A stretch of DNA of 64,000 nucleotides from NCBI GenBank assembly GCA_905221605.1, contig CAJNDS010002146.1:1144906-1208905 (forward strand). The letters are read 5' to 3'. Both the position numbers and the translations under genes were made by a program. The DNA is from Symbiodinium natans (taxonomy: Eukaryota; Sar; Dinophyceae; Suessiales; Symbiodiniaceae). Shown in pieces: positions 1 through 9,227 of this stretch (within the stretch, counting starts at the first letter, position 1; the number at the start of each line of letters is the position of its first letter). The notes beneath the pieces are model-generated. The model worked only from the letters and a program-made list of their open reading frames with translations. It made no database searches and had not been told where the DNA came from.

Positions 1-27
1 GGTTTGGGGTCATGTGCCGCATGACAC

Positions 28-343
28 ACAGCCCTAAGCCCTAAGCCCTAAACCCTAAACCCTAAACCCTAAACCCTTTTCCTCTTTGGGCTGAGACTTT
101 GCAGAGTCTTCGTGGCATAGAACTCGGAATCCTATACTGTAGTGGAACTGCAGCTTTCAGTGGCTCGGCCTTGCTGCCATGGGTTAGGCCACCCCAAACC
201 TGCAGCTAAACCCTAAACCCTAAACCCTAAACCCTAAACCCCAAACCCTAAACCCCAAACCCCAAACCAAACCCCAAACCCGAAACCCGAAACCCTAAAC
301 CCTAAACCCTAAACCCTAAACCCCAAACCCTAAACCCTAAACC
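28..343. repeat. Interstitial telomeric repeats, CCCTAAA strand
   Basis: Two blocks of CCCTAAA (28-76 and 206-343) surround about 130 bp of non-repeat sequence. The second block degenerates into CCCCAAA and CCCGAAA variants. CCCTAAA is the complement of the TTTAGGG telomere unit used by dinoflagellates, chromerids and most plants. The array is short and impure, so it is interstitial rather than an active chromosome end. Confidence 0.9.
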
Positions 344-443
344 AAACCTCCCACCCCCTCCAGGACTCCAAAGTTTTCCGACTTCCCCCCAAAGCCGCAA
401 GCCAATGTCTCCCACGAGCTGGCTGCTTCTCCAGGAACTTAAT

Positions 444-536
444 CTAAGTTAGGGTTCAGGGTTCAGGGTTCAGGGTTCAGGGTTCAGGGTTCAGGGTTCA
501 GGGTTCAGGGTTCAGGGTTTAGGGTTTAGGGTTTAG
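444..536. repeat. Telomere-variant block TTCAGGG changing to TTTAGGG
   Basis: About nine to ten uninterrupted copies of the heptamer TTCAGGG are followed by three to four copies of TTTAGGG. The point variant is homogeneous within the block, which implies local amplification of a mutated unit rather than independent decay. Confidence 0.88.
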
Positions 537-1404
537 GAATCAGGGCCTACAAGAAGGCCCCCTCCTAGTATTAAGCTCCCTTAACTACAGTTGGCATGTT
601 CGGGAGGGGGGGGGGTGGCTCCTTGCAGGGGTGCTCTAGAGTGCCCTTCTGATAGCTTAACAAACGCATCTGAACACGAACCCAGCTGCCCTAAACTCTA
701 GACTCTAAACCCTAAACCTAAAACCCCCACCCCCCCGACCCCATGAGAGCCTTCAAGGGCACGAACTTGTCATCAGGATCACACCTGTTGGCAACCGCTG
801 GTTTCCCAAACGGAGCGCAACTCAAGAAGCCAGAAAAGGGGTTCAGGGTTCAGGATTTAGGGTTTAGGGTTGGGCTTATAGGGTTCAATGTGCGTCCCTC
901 GATTCTGTAAAGTACATCAAGCCCAAGCCCGAAACCGCTGGGCTTTTGAAGCTCGGTTCGCCTCTATAGCCTCCACCGTACATGCAGTCTGGAGTTCAGG
1001 GTTTAGGGTTTAGGGTTTAGGTTCTCGGGTGTGGGGTTTAGGGTGTCGGGTTTCAGCGTAGAGGCGTCGATTCGTCGATCCCAGCAGACTGTGTCCATCG
1101 TTTTTTTCTACGGACTTCTGGTTGGTACCAAGGTTAAAAGATGTTGAACCCTGAAGCCAGCGGCACTCAAACCAACAAACGCCCGACAACCCTACTCCCA
1201 AAACAGAAAAACTTAACTTTCAAACGTCTTTGAGTCCCAAACCTCGACCGCAAAACTTACACACTACCCTAAACCCTAAATCCTAAACCTTAAACACTAA
1301 ACCCTATACCCTAAACCCGAAACGTTTGCCCCGAACCAGATCTGTTGGGATTCTGGTAGACACCGATCTTCCAACCCTGCACTCCAACACAAGCCGATGC
1401 CCCA
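537..1404. other. Non-genic spacer with scattered telomere-like units
   Basis: No coding frame of convincing quality is present. Short degenerate CCCTAAA or TTTAGGG traces occur near 690-722, 840-870, 998-1020 and 1264-1320. The rest is low-copy sequence in which I recognise nothing. Confidence 0.6.
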
Positions 1405-1617
1405 AACCTAAACCCTGAAACCCTGAACCCTGAAACCCTAAACCCTAAACCCTAAACCCTGAAACCCTAAACCCTGAAACCCTAAACCCTGAAACCCTGA
1501 AACCCTGAAACCCTAAACCCTAAACCCTGAAACCCTAAACCCTGAAACCCTAAACCCTGAAACCCTAACCCTAAACCCTAAACCCTAAACCCTAAACCCT
1601 AAACCCTGAAACCCTGA
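1405..1617. repeat. Mixed CCCTGAA/CCCTAAA telomeric array
   Basis: Alternating CCCTAAA and 8-base CCCTGAAA units run for about 210 bp. The irregular alternation suggests unequal exchange between two unit types. It is followed by about 60 bp of non-repeat sequence and then a block in the opposite orientation. Confidence 0.88.
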
Positions 1618-1677
1618 ACCGCCTCATGGGCAAGTCGGGTTGGAAAAAGCCCATGCGATGCCATGTGAGCCTTGGCA

Positions 1678-1798
1678 TTTAGGGTTTAGGGTTTAGGGTT
1701 TAGGGTTTAGGGTTTAGGGTTTAAGGTTTAGGGTTTAGGGTTTAGGGTTTAGGGTTTAGGGTATGGGGTTTAGGGTTTAGGGTTTAGGTTTTAGGGTG
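1678..1798. repeat. Interstitial TTTAGGG block
   Basis: About 16 copies of TTTAGGG on the given strand with a few substitutions. It is oriented opposite to the 1405-1617 array, so the two face each other across 60 bp of other sequence. Confidence 0.9.
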
Positions 1799-1819
1799 TT
1801 TTGGGGGGTTTTGGGCCTC

Positions 1820-1846
1820 GGGGGGGGGGGGGGGGGGGGGGGGGGG
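1820..1846. repeat. 27-base G homopolymer
   Basis: An uninterrupted run of 27 G lies between a TTTAGGG block and a TTTAGGGG block. The exact length is uncertain because homopolymers of this size are error-prone in sequencing. It could form G-quadruplex structures together with the neighbouring G-rich repeats. Confidence 0.85.
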
Positions 1847-1857
1847 CTATGGGTTTC

Positions 1858-2100
1858 AGGGTTTAAGGGGGTTTAGGGGTTTAGGGGTTTAGGGGTTTAG
1901 GGGTTTAGGGGTTTAGGGGTTTAGGGGTTTAGGGGTTTAGGGGTTTAGGGGTTTAGGGGTTTAGGGGTTTAGGAGTTTAGGGGTTTAGGGGTTTAGGGGT
2001 TTAGGGGTTTAGGGGTTTAGGGGTTGAGGGGTTGAGGGGTTGAGGGGTTGAGGGGTTTAGGGGTTTAGGGGTTAGGGTTTAGGGTTTAGGGTTTAGGGTT
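1858..2100. repeat. Octamer telomere variant TTTAGGGG array
   Basis: More than 20 copies of the 8-base unit TTTAGGGG, with a few TTGAGGGG units clustered at about 2024-2056, return to TTTAGGG at 2078-2100. A second block of the same octamer is at 12,541-12,640. The length variant is locally homogenised. Confidence 0.9.
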
Positions 2101-2226
2101 TCAGGCTTCTTGGGAACTCCAAGGTGCTCAGAACATTGCCGGGAGTCTGGGGTTTTCAGGTTGCTAAGGGCCTGAGGCCGAGGGGCCAGAGAGCCTCGCA
2201 AGCCGAAGGACAGCTCGCCGGGGGGT

Positions 2227-2514
2227 TTAGGGTTTAGGGTTTAGGGTTTGGGGTTTCGGGTTTAGGATTTGTGGTTTTGAGTTTAGGGGTTTGCCCCCCT
2301 CTCCTTCCCTCTCCCTCACTCTCCCTCCCTTCTTCCCTTGAAACACACCCTCCAAGGCCCTCAAACCCTAAATCCCCCTAAAACCGAAACCCTCAAACCA
2401 GCCCCAAAAACTCATCCCAAACCCCTTTCAATCTTAAACTTTGACCGCCTCCAAACCCCAAGCCCCAAAACACACAAACGCAAGCCCCCCCCCCACACCC
2501 AAACCCGCCTCTTA
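2227..2514. other. Spacer with TTTAGGG trace and pyrimidine tract
   Basis: A short TTTAGGG block (2225-2250) is followed by a CTCCCT-type pyrimidine tract (2296-2338) and C/A-rich sequence with degenerate CCCTAAA words. No gene is seen. Confidence 0.6.
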
Positions 2515-2830
2515 AAAACATATATATATATATGCATCTACAAATAAGATAACAATAGTGATCATACTACATGTAATAGTAAAGTAATGATATTAAGATT
2601 AATAGCAATAAAAAACAATAATCATAATAATCATAACAATCATAAATAATAATCATAATCATCATAATAATAATAATAATAATAGTAATAATAGCAACTG
2701 TGGCACAGGGAAAACCACGTTTGCGAGAAACCCTGTGCCCCACACGATGAAAAATAATGATAATAAGAATAATGAGAATAAAAGTAGTACCAGTAATAAA
2801 TTTCTGAAACATGTATATACAAATATGTAC
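2515..2830. repeat. AT-rich imperfect trinucleotide region
   Basis: A (TA)n run at 2519-2534 is followed by a degenerate ATA/ATC-rich tract to about 2694, about 60 bp of mixed sequence, and a second AAT/ATG-rich tract. Long frames here are low-complexity Tyr/Ile/Leu strings and not genes. A similar tract is at 25,860-25,975. Confidence 0.8.
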
Positions 2831-2938
2831 ATGTGTGTGTTTGAAAAAAAACACCCTAACCTGCCGTTTGCCGTCCCAAGTGGCATCTCCTGAAGTTGAA
2901 ATGGTCCTTGCACTTGGCCCTTCGGATCCTTGGTGTGG

Positions 2939-3079
2939 TAGGGTTTAGGGTTTAGGGTTTAGGGTTTAGGGTTTAGGGTTTAGGGTTTAGGGTTTAGGGT
3001 TTACGGTTTAGGGTTTAGGGTATAGGGTTTAGGGTTTAGGGCTTAGGTTTTAGGGTTTAGGGTTTAGGGTTTCGGGGGG
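2939..3079. repeat. Interstitial TTTAGGG block
   Basis: About 18-20 copies of TTTAGGG with sparse substitutions (TTTACGG, TATAGGG, GCTTAGG). Confidence 0.9.
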
Positions 3080-3243
3080 TTGTGGTTTCGGGCTAAGGAT
3101 TAGAGGCTTAGGGCTTCGGCCTTATGGTTTGTGGCTTTGGGTTTACTTAGGGTTCAACAGATCTTGAACCTGCTTAAAGGAGAAAAAGAAAACACTCCCG
3201 CACACCCACATAATATCATCCTACGTAAACAAACCTGAAAGCT

Positions 3244-3477
3244 TTGAGTGACATCCAAGAACTTGCCCCAGGCTGGTTGCGGGAACTGGGGTCTTTCACA
3301 ATACATGTCCCCTCGACGTATACGCCCCAACAGCTTAAGGGGACCGTGATCCTTCTGTTAGGAACCGCCGCAAAGGGCACCCCGAATCTTTTGGACGCCC
3401 ATATCAGGGTGCAGGTTCGTGATCAGCCCTTTTACTGGAGCTCTTTGCTTTGGCTTTTTTGGCTCAGTTTCTTTTGA
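3244..3477 (+). CDS. Possible coding fragment, unknown protein
   Basis: An open frame of 77 codons has balanced composition and a protein-like pattern, unlike the repeat-derived frames around it. It includes a WLRELGSFTIHVPSTYT stretch, a GTVILLLGTAAKGTP segment and a charged VQVRDQP stretch before a hydrophobic tail. There is no clear start context and no neighbouring exon, and the sequence after the stop is AT-rich non-coding DNA. It may be an isolated exon or a decayed remnant of a larger gene. No function can be assigned. Confidence 0.22.
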   Translation: MSDIQELAPGWLRELGSFTIHVPSTYTPQQLKGTVILLLGTAAKGTPNLLDAHIRVQVRDQPFYWSSLLWLFWLSFF

Positions 3478-3766
3478 TTCTCCGGCCTCGACATTTCACA
3501 AGTAAAACCTCGATTTTCTCTCCATTTTCATAACCTGTATTTTCTCTATACTTCATAAAGCAAGCTCTATGGCCTGCATATTTTAATACGAAAACCTCTG
3601 CTTCAATTGGATTTTGCTAGGACACCCTTTGTTTTCTCCACATCGCATATTAGAAAAGCCGCCTATGTTCTTGTGTATTTTCTACAGGAAAACCGGCTAG
3701 CAATCAATGAAAACAAGCAGGCTTTAGTTGGTGGGCGCAGCCAGCCCCCCCCGACCCCCATAGTTA
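3478..3766. other. AT-rich spacer
   Basis: T- and A-rich low-copy sequence (TTTTCTC and CATATT words) with no convincing coding frame. It ends at a C-rich stretch immediately before the longest telomeric block. Confidence 0.6.
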
Positions 3767-4215
3767 GGGTTTAGGGTTTAGGGTTTAGGGTTTAGGGTTT
3801 AGGGTTAAGTTTTGGGTTTAGGGTTTAGGGTTTAGGGTTTAGGGTTTAGGGTTTAGGGTTTAGGGTTTAGGGTTTAGGGTTTAGGGTTTAGGGTTTAGGG
3901 TTTAGGGTAGGGTTTAGGGTTTAGGGTTTAGGGTTTAGGTTTAGGGTTTAGGGTTTAGGGTTTAGGGTTTAGGGTTTAGGGTTTAGGGTTTAGGGTTTAG
4001 GGTTTAGGGTTTAGGGTTTAGGGTTTTGGGTTTAGGGTTTAGGGTTTAGGTTTAGGGGTTTAGGGTTTAGGGTTTAGGGTTTAGGGTTTAGGGTTTAGGG
4101 TTTAGGGTTTAGGGTTTAGGGTTTAGGGTTTAGGGTTTAGGGTTTAGGGTTTAGGGTTTAGGGGTTAGGGGTTAGGGCTTAGGGTTTAGGGTTTAGGGTT
4201 TGGGGTTTAGGGTTT
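3767..4215. repeat. Longest interstitial TTTAGGG array (about 450 bp)
   Basis: About 60 nearly perfect TTTAGGG units are present. Sparse variants (TTAAG, TTTTGGG, TTTAGGGG, single-base deletions) fall mainly near 3806, 3908, 4025 and 4160-4210. Uniform orientation and high purity indicate a relatively young block. Confidence 0.93.
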
Positions 4216-4224
4216 ACGGTAACT

Positions 4225-5440
4225 CAATTCTCTCATGGCAGACTTGGAAGGGTTTCGTGTAACTTATGGCTACCCAGTATCCTGGGCCCAAAAAGGTTCA
4301 CCTTTCAAATCTGGTAGGATTACATATATATATATATATATACAAAAAGGTTCACCTTTCAATTCTGGTAGGATTATATATATATATACCCCAGAAGGTT
4401 ACAGGTTCCTACTCAGCTACTAAGGAGAGTTCTCTTCATGGGCTGATGTTCTTTGCAAACAAGGCATGCACGCCCTCCCCCCCCCCCCCCCCCGTTTGCA
4501 AACGCAATGCTCGTATGACGGGCCTTGAAGGGATTCGTATGTTTGTAATGCGAATTCTCTTCATGGCATGATGTTCTTACAGCAAATTGCACTAGCTAAA
4601 TATGTATACAAACAGGGGGGGGGGGGGGGGCAGTCGCAAACACAATGCTCACATGACAGGTTTGATCTTCCTTACATCAGGCGTGAAGAAAAGGGGGGTT
4701 GGGGGGGGAGGGGGGGGGGGGGGGGGGGGGGGGGGCTGCGTCCCCTGCGCCCCTCACCCATTTGCAATCGCAATGCTCGCATGACGGGCTTGGCAAGGCT
4801 TCGTCTGGCATTGGTGCAAGCTCTCGTCAGGGTATGATCCTCTTTATGAAGCACGATTGCGCGAGCTTAAGAGAGAGAGATATATATATAGATATATATA
4901 TATATATATCCATATATGTATATATATATATATATCTATATGTATATATAGCAGAGGGGCTGGGGGAGGGGCGCACCACCCCGCCCTCCGCCTCCGATGG
5001 GCAAACGCACTGTCATGGACTATAAGTCGTCTTCATGCGCAGATGTTCTTGACAAAACCAGCTTGCGCAGGTTAAACATAAATGATAAAGATAAAGTCGC
5101 GGGGAGGGGGGGGGGGGGGGGAAGGGCACCCCCCCCCATTTGCAAATTCAATGCTCGCGTGACGGGTTTGGAATGGACTCGCATGTTTTGAAGTGCAGGT
5201 TGTCTTCATGGCATGATCTGACAAAGCATGAGCGGGTGGTTGGGGGGGGCTTCGCCCCCCCCCCCCCCCCCCCCCGCAAACACAATGTTTTGTAAATGCA
5301 AGTCCTCTTCATGGGCTGATGTGCTTTACAAGGCAAGCTTATACTGCGTCAACGAGAGCAAAAAGCTGAGCTCCCCCATTTGGAAACACAATGCTCGCAT
5401 GAAGGCTTCAACTGAGGTTTATCGAACTCAACATAGAGGA
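4225..5440. repeat. Degenerate tandem repeat with poly-G/C and poly-AT spacers
   Basis: A diverged unit recurs. One module resembles TTTGCAAACGCAATGCTCGC followed by ATGACGGG, near 4495, 4636, 4760, 5139 and 5379. A second module resembles CTCTTCATGGGCTGATGTTC, near 4434, 4556, 5030, 5203 and 5306. Between modules lie homopolymer G or C runs (4478-4493, 4614-4630, about 4700-4734, 5112-5121, 5258-5274) and (TA)n runs (4322-4342, 4376-4388, 4880-4950). A 50-bp AAAAAGGTTCACCTTTCAA duplication starts the array. No gene is supported; frames are glycine/proline shadows. Confidence 0.78.
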
Positions 5441-5559
5441 CGTACAAGAGAACGAAAAGAAGAACAAAGTGCCCTCTAAAGAATGTAGGGAACATAGCGT
5501 CTGATTAGGGTTTGGAAATCGAAGTTTTCCTGGAAAAGCGTAGAAGAAATGGAGGTTCT

Positions 5560-5640
5560 CCTGTCAAACTACAATGGACACCACAAATATACACTCACGA
5601 ATCTATGTATAAGGAGCCATATACACACCCACCACTAACA
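5560..5640. repeat. Dispersed repeat copy (partner at 11,950-12,010)
   Basis: A segment beginning GGACACCA, then TATACACTCAC, an AAGGA/AGGAGCC box and a second ATATACACxCxCC matches the layout at 11,955-12,010. The two copies are about 75% alike by eye. Function is unknown. Confidence 0.5.
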
Positions 5641-5651
5641 TAATCTGGGCT

Positions 5652-5770
5652 AAACCCTAAAGCCTAAACCCTAAACTTTTAAACCCTAAACCCTAAACCC
5701 CAAATTAAACCCTAAACCCTAAACCCTAAGCCCTAAACCCTAAACCCTAAAGCCGAAACCCTAAACCCGA
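5652..5770. repeat. Interstitial CCCTAAA block
   Basis: About 15 CCCTAAA units with single substitutions (CCCTAAG, CCCCAAA, CCTAAAG). Confidence 0.88.
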
Positions 5771-6602
5771 CAAATGTCAGCTCGTCTCTTTGCTTCCAGG
5801 CCGCAACATACTGCCAGCCATGGCTTGGCGGAGCGCGGCGCCTGCGGTTCAGGGCTAAGCGTTTAGGGTTGCGGTTCAGGGTTTTGGGATTAGGGTTTAC
5901 GGATTTGTGATGTAAGGTTTAGGGGTTGTGCTTCTAGGCAATCTCACACTCTTCGTAGCAAGAGCCTTGTCACATGACTCCGGTCCAAATCTAACCAACT
6001 CATCCCGACGATCCCAAAACCACAATGCTCGTTGGCACAGCAACCTTCAAGGCAGGGGGGGGTTCAACGGTTCAATGCTATTCTCAGCAAGAAAACCCAA
6101 ACCCTCAAGGACAGCCTAAGCTCTAGACCCATAAATCCTACAGTCTCAACTCGAGGCTCTATAAACTGTAAACCCTCATGTGAACCATGCATGGACGCAA
6201 TGGCAAAATGCTTCGGATCCGGTGGGGGGGGGCCTACACCCTAAAGCCCTGGGGGGGTGGGGGGTGGGGAGGAGCAGTCCGAAAGTTACGGTCCTTGTGG
6301 GGGTTCGGGTTTGGGAAGTATAGTTTAGGACGTTTAGGATTTAAAAGGGTAAGGTTTGGGGTTGGGGGTTGAGGTGCGTTCTGGGGGTAGAGAGGGGGTC
6401 CTAATGGTTGGAAACTCCCAAAGATGTGCTAAGGGGTCAGCTTCATGTAGCACTTCTTACCGGTCCCTATTCCGATGAATGATGTGAGGGAAGTAGGGAA
6501 TTAGGTACCTTATCTATGCCTCATTTCTCTTTTGAGGGAACATATAGCCAATTACCAAATTTGGCCAATTAGAACCTATGCATGTATATGATATGTGTGC
6601 AT
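5771..6602. other. Low-copy spacer
   Basis: Mixed low-copy sequence with poly-G runs (6053-6062, 6222-6230, 6250-6270) and TTTAGGG traces near 5860-5925 and 6320-6370. At 6023-6033 it contains a CACAATGCTCGTT word resembling the 4.2-5.4 kb repeat module. No gene is supported. Confidence 0.55.
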
Positions 6603-6724
6603 ATATGGGAGTTTACGAAAATAAGGGACCTCTGTAATAGACCCCCATATAGTAGCATCCCCTGACATAAGGACCCCAACAAGGTACCCCGAAGTGGTAC
6701 CCCGAATATCGGAAAACCCCATAT
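6603..6724 (-). mobile_element. Short inverted-repeat element, family E, copy 1
   Basis: The termini are imperfect inverted repeats: ATATGGGAGTTTACGAAAAT on one side, and the complement of ATATGGGGTTTTCCGA on the other. Internal boxes include GGGGTACC, a CCTTATG box and TACTATATGGGGGTCTA. Related copies are at 7085-7264, 10,378-10,514, 11,671-11,756, 21,599-21,702 and 23,487-23,618. The short length, terminal inverted repeats and lack of coding capacity are MITE-like. No target-site duplication was established. Confidence 0.6.
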
Positions 6725-7084
6725 GTACACGTGCTGACTTTTTTAGGATGACCCGTGGGTTGCAGGTAACTTGTTTGCAATGACCCCAGGCGCACGCCGC
6801 AGTTACCTTCGTTTTAGGGTTTAGGGTCTAGGGTCTAGGGTAACAAAGCTATCCAAACTCCAAACTTTGAACAGCCCAACGCACTCCAACTCAAGCACTC
6901 AGCCAAGTCCTCAAAGCCTGCCAACAACCTTGAAACCCAAATCCAAACACAACCACCAACTAACCCTAAACCCTAAACCCTAAACCCTAAACCCTAAACC
7001 CTAAACCCTAAACCCTCAACCCTAAACCCTAAACCCTAATTCTCTGAAGCCCAGCCACTTCTCTCCGGCACCACCACCTCAACT
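6725..7084. repeat. Spacer with CCCTAAA block at 6961-7040
   Basis: Low-copy C/A-rich sequence surrounds about 11 CCCTAAA units at 6961-7040 and a small TTTAGGG/TCTAGGG cluster at 6815-6842. No gene is seen. Confidence 0.8.
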
Positions 7085-7264
7085 AGGGGGTTTCCGAAGT
7101 TAGAGGTACCTTCTTGACGCCCTTGTGATAAGGGGCTCTTACTATTTGGGGGTTTAGGGTTTAGAGTTTAGGTTTAGGGTTTAGGGTTTAGGGTTTAGGG
7201 TTTAGGGTTTAGGGTTTCGGGTTTAGGGTATTTGGGGGTCTACCTTAGGGTTCCCTATTTTCGT
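7085..7264 (+). mobile_element. Inverted-repeat element family E, copy 2, split by a telomeric block
   Basis: The left part (7085-7153) has GGGGGTTTCCGAAGTTAGAGG, GTACCTT and CTTACTATTTGGGGG. The right part (7229-7264) has TATTTGGGGGTCTACC through CCCTATTTTCGTAAGC. Together they match uninterrupted copies at 21,599-21,702 and 11,671-11,756. The two halves are separated by 75 bp of TTTAGGG repeats, and the 11-mer TATTTGGGGGT is present on both sides of that insert. Confidence 0.72.
7154..7228. repeat. TTTAGGG block inserted into a dispersed repeat
   Basis: About ten TTTAGGG units, with TTAGAG and TTCGGG variants, sit inside the family E copy. TATTTGGGGGT flanks the block at 7143-7153 and 7229-7239. 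In uninterrupted relatives the 11-mer (or its 10-base form) occurs once. This is the pattern expected if telomere repeats were added at a staggered break and the ends were filled in. Confidence 0.75.
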
Positions 7265-7752
7265 AAGCACCCAACTGGCTTCGGAGTGATGGATCTTGGG
7301 GGGTGTTTCTTCCAGGGCTTAGGGTCGAGCGCTTTGCGGTTTTAGGTATTTTGGGCGGATTTGGGGGCGTCCAAGGTGTTGGCTTCGGATTGTCGGCTCT
7401 TCGCGCTCCCGGCTGGCGTTTGAAGCAGAAGGGCCAGGGTCCAGCAGATGGGGGGCTCATCTCAATTATTGGGACTCTCATGGTTCTAGGGCTTAGGGCT
7501 AAAGGTTTCAGTCGCAAATGCTCACGTATCGAGACTCTATGAAGACTGAGCCGGTACATCCTGGGCTCTTGAACCTTTAGCAAGGGTAGTAGAGACCTCT
7601 AGTCAAACACACCCTAGCCCGTAGACCCTAACCAAACCCCAAACCCTAAACCCTAAGTCCAACAACCCAGCCCAAGCAACCTAAACCCTAAACCCTGAAC
7701 CCTAAACCCTAAACCCAAGGCTGGGAAGGCAACAGGGAATCAAAGCCCTCTA
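7265..7752. other. Low-copy spacer with CCCTAAA traces
   Basis: Overlapping frames on both strands at about 7245-7583 are compositional and show no domain. CCCTAAA traces lie at 7635-7660 and 7680-7715. Nothing else is recognised. Confidence 0.5.
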
Positions 7753-7963
7753 AGGGTAGTCTCATGGGCCCTCAATATGGTCCCTTGCCTTCTTTAAAGG
7801 GTTTGTGTTGTGGTTTAGGGTTTAGGGTTTAGGGCTTAGGGCTTATAAAGCTTAGCGCTTAGAGCTTAGGGCTTAGGGCTTAGGGCTTAGGGTTTAGGGT
7901 TTAGGGTTTAGGGTTTAGGGATAGGGTACATAAGGGGTATATAAAGGGTCATGTAGCTACCCT
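7753..7963 (+). mobile_element. Inverted-repeat element family M, copy 1, interrupted by telomeric repeats
   Basis: The termini are AGGGTAGTCTCATGGGCCCT on the left and, on the right, the complement of AGGGTAGCTACATGACCCT. After the left end come GGTCCCTTGCCTTC and TTTAAAG; before the right end comes AGGGGTATATAAAG. A second copy (23,291-23,428) has the same boxes without the telomeric insert. Here about 110 bp of TTTAGGG and GGGCTTA units (7812-7920) split the element. Confidence 0.62.
7812..7920. repeat. TTTAGGG/GCTTAGGG block inside element M
   Basis: Telomere-type units with a central cluster of GGGCTTA variants interrupt the family M element. No clear flanking duplication is visible here, unlike the insert at 7154-7228. 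Confidence 0.8.
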
Positions 7964-8036
7964 AAGAAACCAAGGGTAGCTCCTGCCTAACGCCTGAAGG
8001 CACTGCATGAGAGCGCCCTACAACGAAAACCCTAAA

Positions 8037-8340
8037 GGGTTTAGGGTTTAGGGTTTAGGGTTTAGGGTTTAGGGTTTAAGGTTTAGGGTTTAGGGCCTAC
8101 TGAGGGTTCCGCGGACATGTGCAAGGGGAAAGCTCACCCAAGACAACAAGGGTTTAGGGCGCAGGGCTTAGGGTTTTGGATTTAGGGTTAACGCTGAGGA
8201 GATCATCATCTTGCGGCGAGGCGGCTGGCTCGCTGCTGCTGCTGGGCCTGCTGTTGCTGCTGTTGTTGCTGCTGCTGCTGGCGTTGCCGCCTCAGTCGTT
8301 GCGGAGGGTTCTCTTCGCCACCCTAAACCCTTAACCCTCA
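8037..8340. repeat. TTTAGGG block followed by CTG-rich islet
   Basis: A TTTAGGG block (8037-8094) and low-copy sequence precede a CTG/TTG trinucleotide tract at 8225-8283. Similar CTG-rich islets beside telomeric blocks are at 8735-8770, 11,065-11,090, 16,455-16,492, 17,437-17,462, 18,685-18,713 and 24,055-24,085. Confidence 0.8.
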
Positions 8341-8349
8341 AAAAGAGCA

Positions 8350-8735
8350 CCCTAAACTCTAAACCCTAAACCCTATAAGCCCTGCAAACCTAAACCCAAA
8401 CCCTAAATCCTAAACCCTATAAGCCCTGCAACCCTAAACCCTAAACTCTAAACCCTATAAGTCCTGCAACCTTAAACCCTAAACCCTATAAGCCCTGCAA
8501 CCCTAAACCTTAAACCAAAAATCCTAAACCCTAAGCCCTATAAGCCCTGCAACCCTAAACCCTTAACTCTAAACCCTATAAGCCCTGCAACCCCAAACCC
8601 TAAACCCCATAAGCCCTGCAACCCTAAACCCTGAACCCTAAACCCTATAAGCACTGCAACCCTAAACCCTAAACCCTATAAGCCCTATAAGCCCTGCACC
8701 CCTAAACCCGAAACCCTAAACCCTGCATGAGCCGA
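8350..8735. repeat. Composite telomeric minisatellite with CCCTATAAGCCCTGCAA
   Basis: The phrase CCCTATAAGCCCTGCAA recurs about nine times at intervals of roughly 30-55 bp, separated by one or more CCCTAAA units. It is a higher-order arrangement on a telomeric background, with variants such as AAGTCCTG and AAGCACTG. Confidence 0.8.
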
Positions 8736-8815
8736 GCCGCTGCTGCGCCTGCTGCTGCTGCTCCAGCCTCAGCCGTGCCGTCAGCTCTTGCTCCTGAAGC
8801 CTTGCGCTGTCTGTG

Positions 8816-8938
8816 TAGGGTTTAGGGTTTAGGGTTTAGGGTTTAGGGTTTGGGGTTTGGGGTTTGGGGTTTGGGGTTTGGGGTTTGGGGTTTGGGGTTT
8901 GGGGTTTGGGGTTTGGGGTTTGGGGTTTGGGATTTGGG
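8816..8938. repeat. TTTAGGG changing to TTTGGGG array
   Basis: Four TTTAGGG units switch abruptly to about 13 uninterrupted TTTGGGG heptamers. As elsewhere in the region, a single-base variant is homogeneous within its block. Confidence 0.9.
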
Positions 8939-9227
8939 GTTCGATCGGACTTGCGTCGTTCGATCAATGAAGCAGGCCATGCCTACCCTTTCAGCTTTAC
9001 AGGAAAATTGAAAGAAGTGGAGCCAAAATGACATTTGACAGTCCATCCCCAATGCGGATTGCAGACGTGCGGCATCAAATCAGGCTTAACATGTGCTTAA
9101 TACTGCCTTTCAATGATGTTAGTACGATAAAGACTAGACTGTTTTCTCAAAGAAACAAATCTGGCCTTGGCATGAAAGGGTGGTAAGAGTCTGTTAGGAA
9201 TGCCTTCGGCAGTCATGTCACTCCATT

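Noticed and set aside
1-343. True chromosome end at the start of the window
   Set aside because: The CCCTAAA blocks are short and impure, and similar blocks in both orientations occur throughout the region.
3450-3470. Possible dinoflagellate spliced-leader match (TTTTTTGGCTCA)
   Set aside because: Only the central TTTGGCTCA agrees; the rest of the leader is absent and there is no donor site following it.
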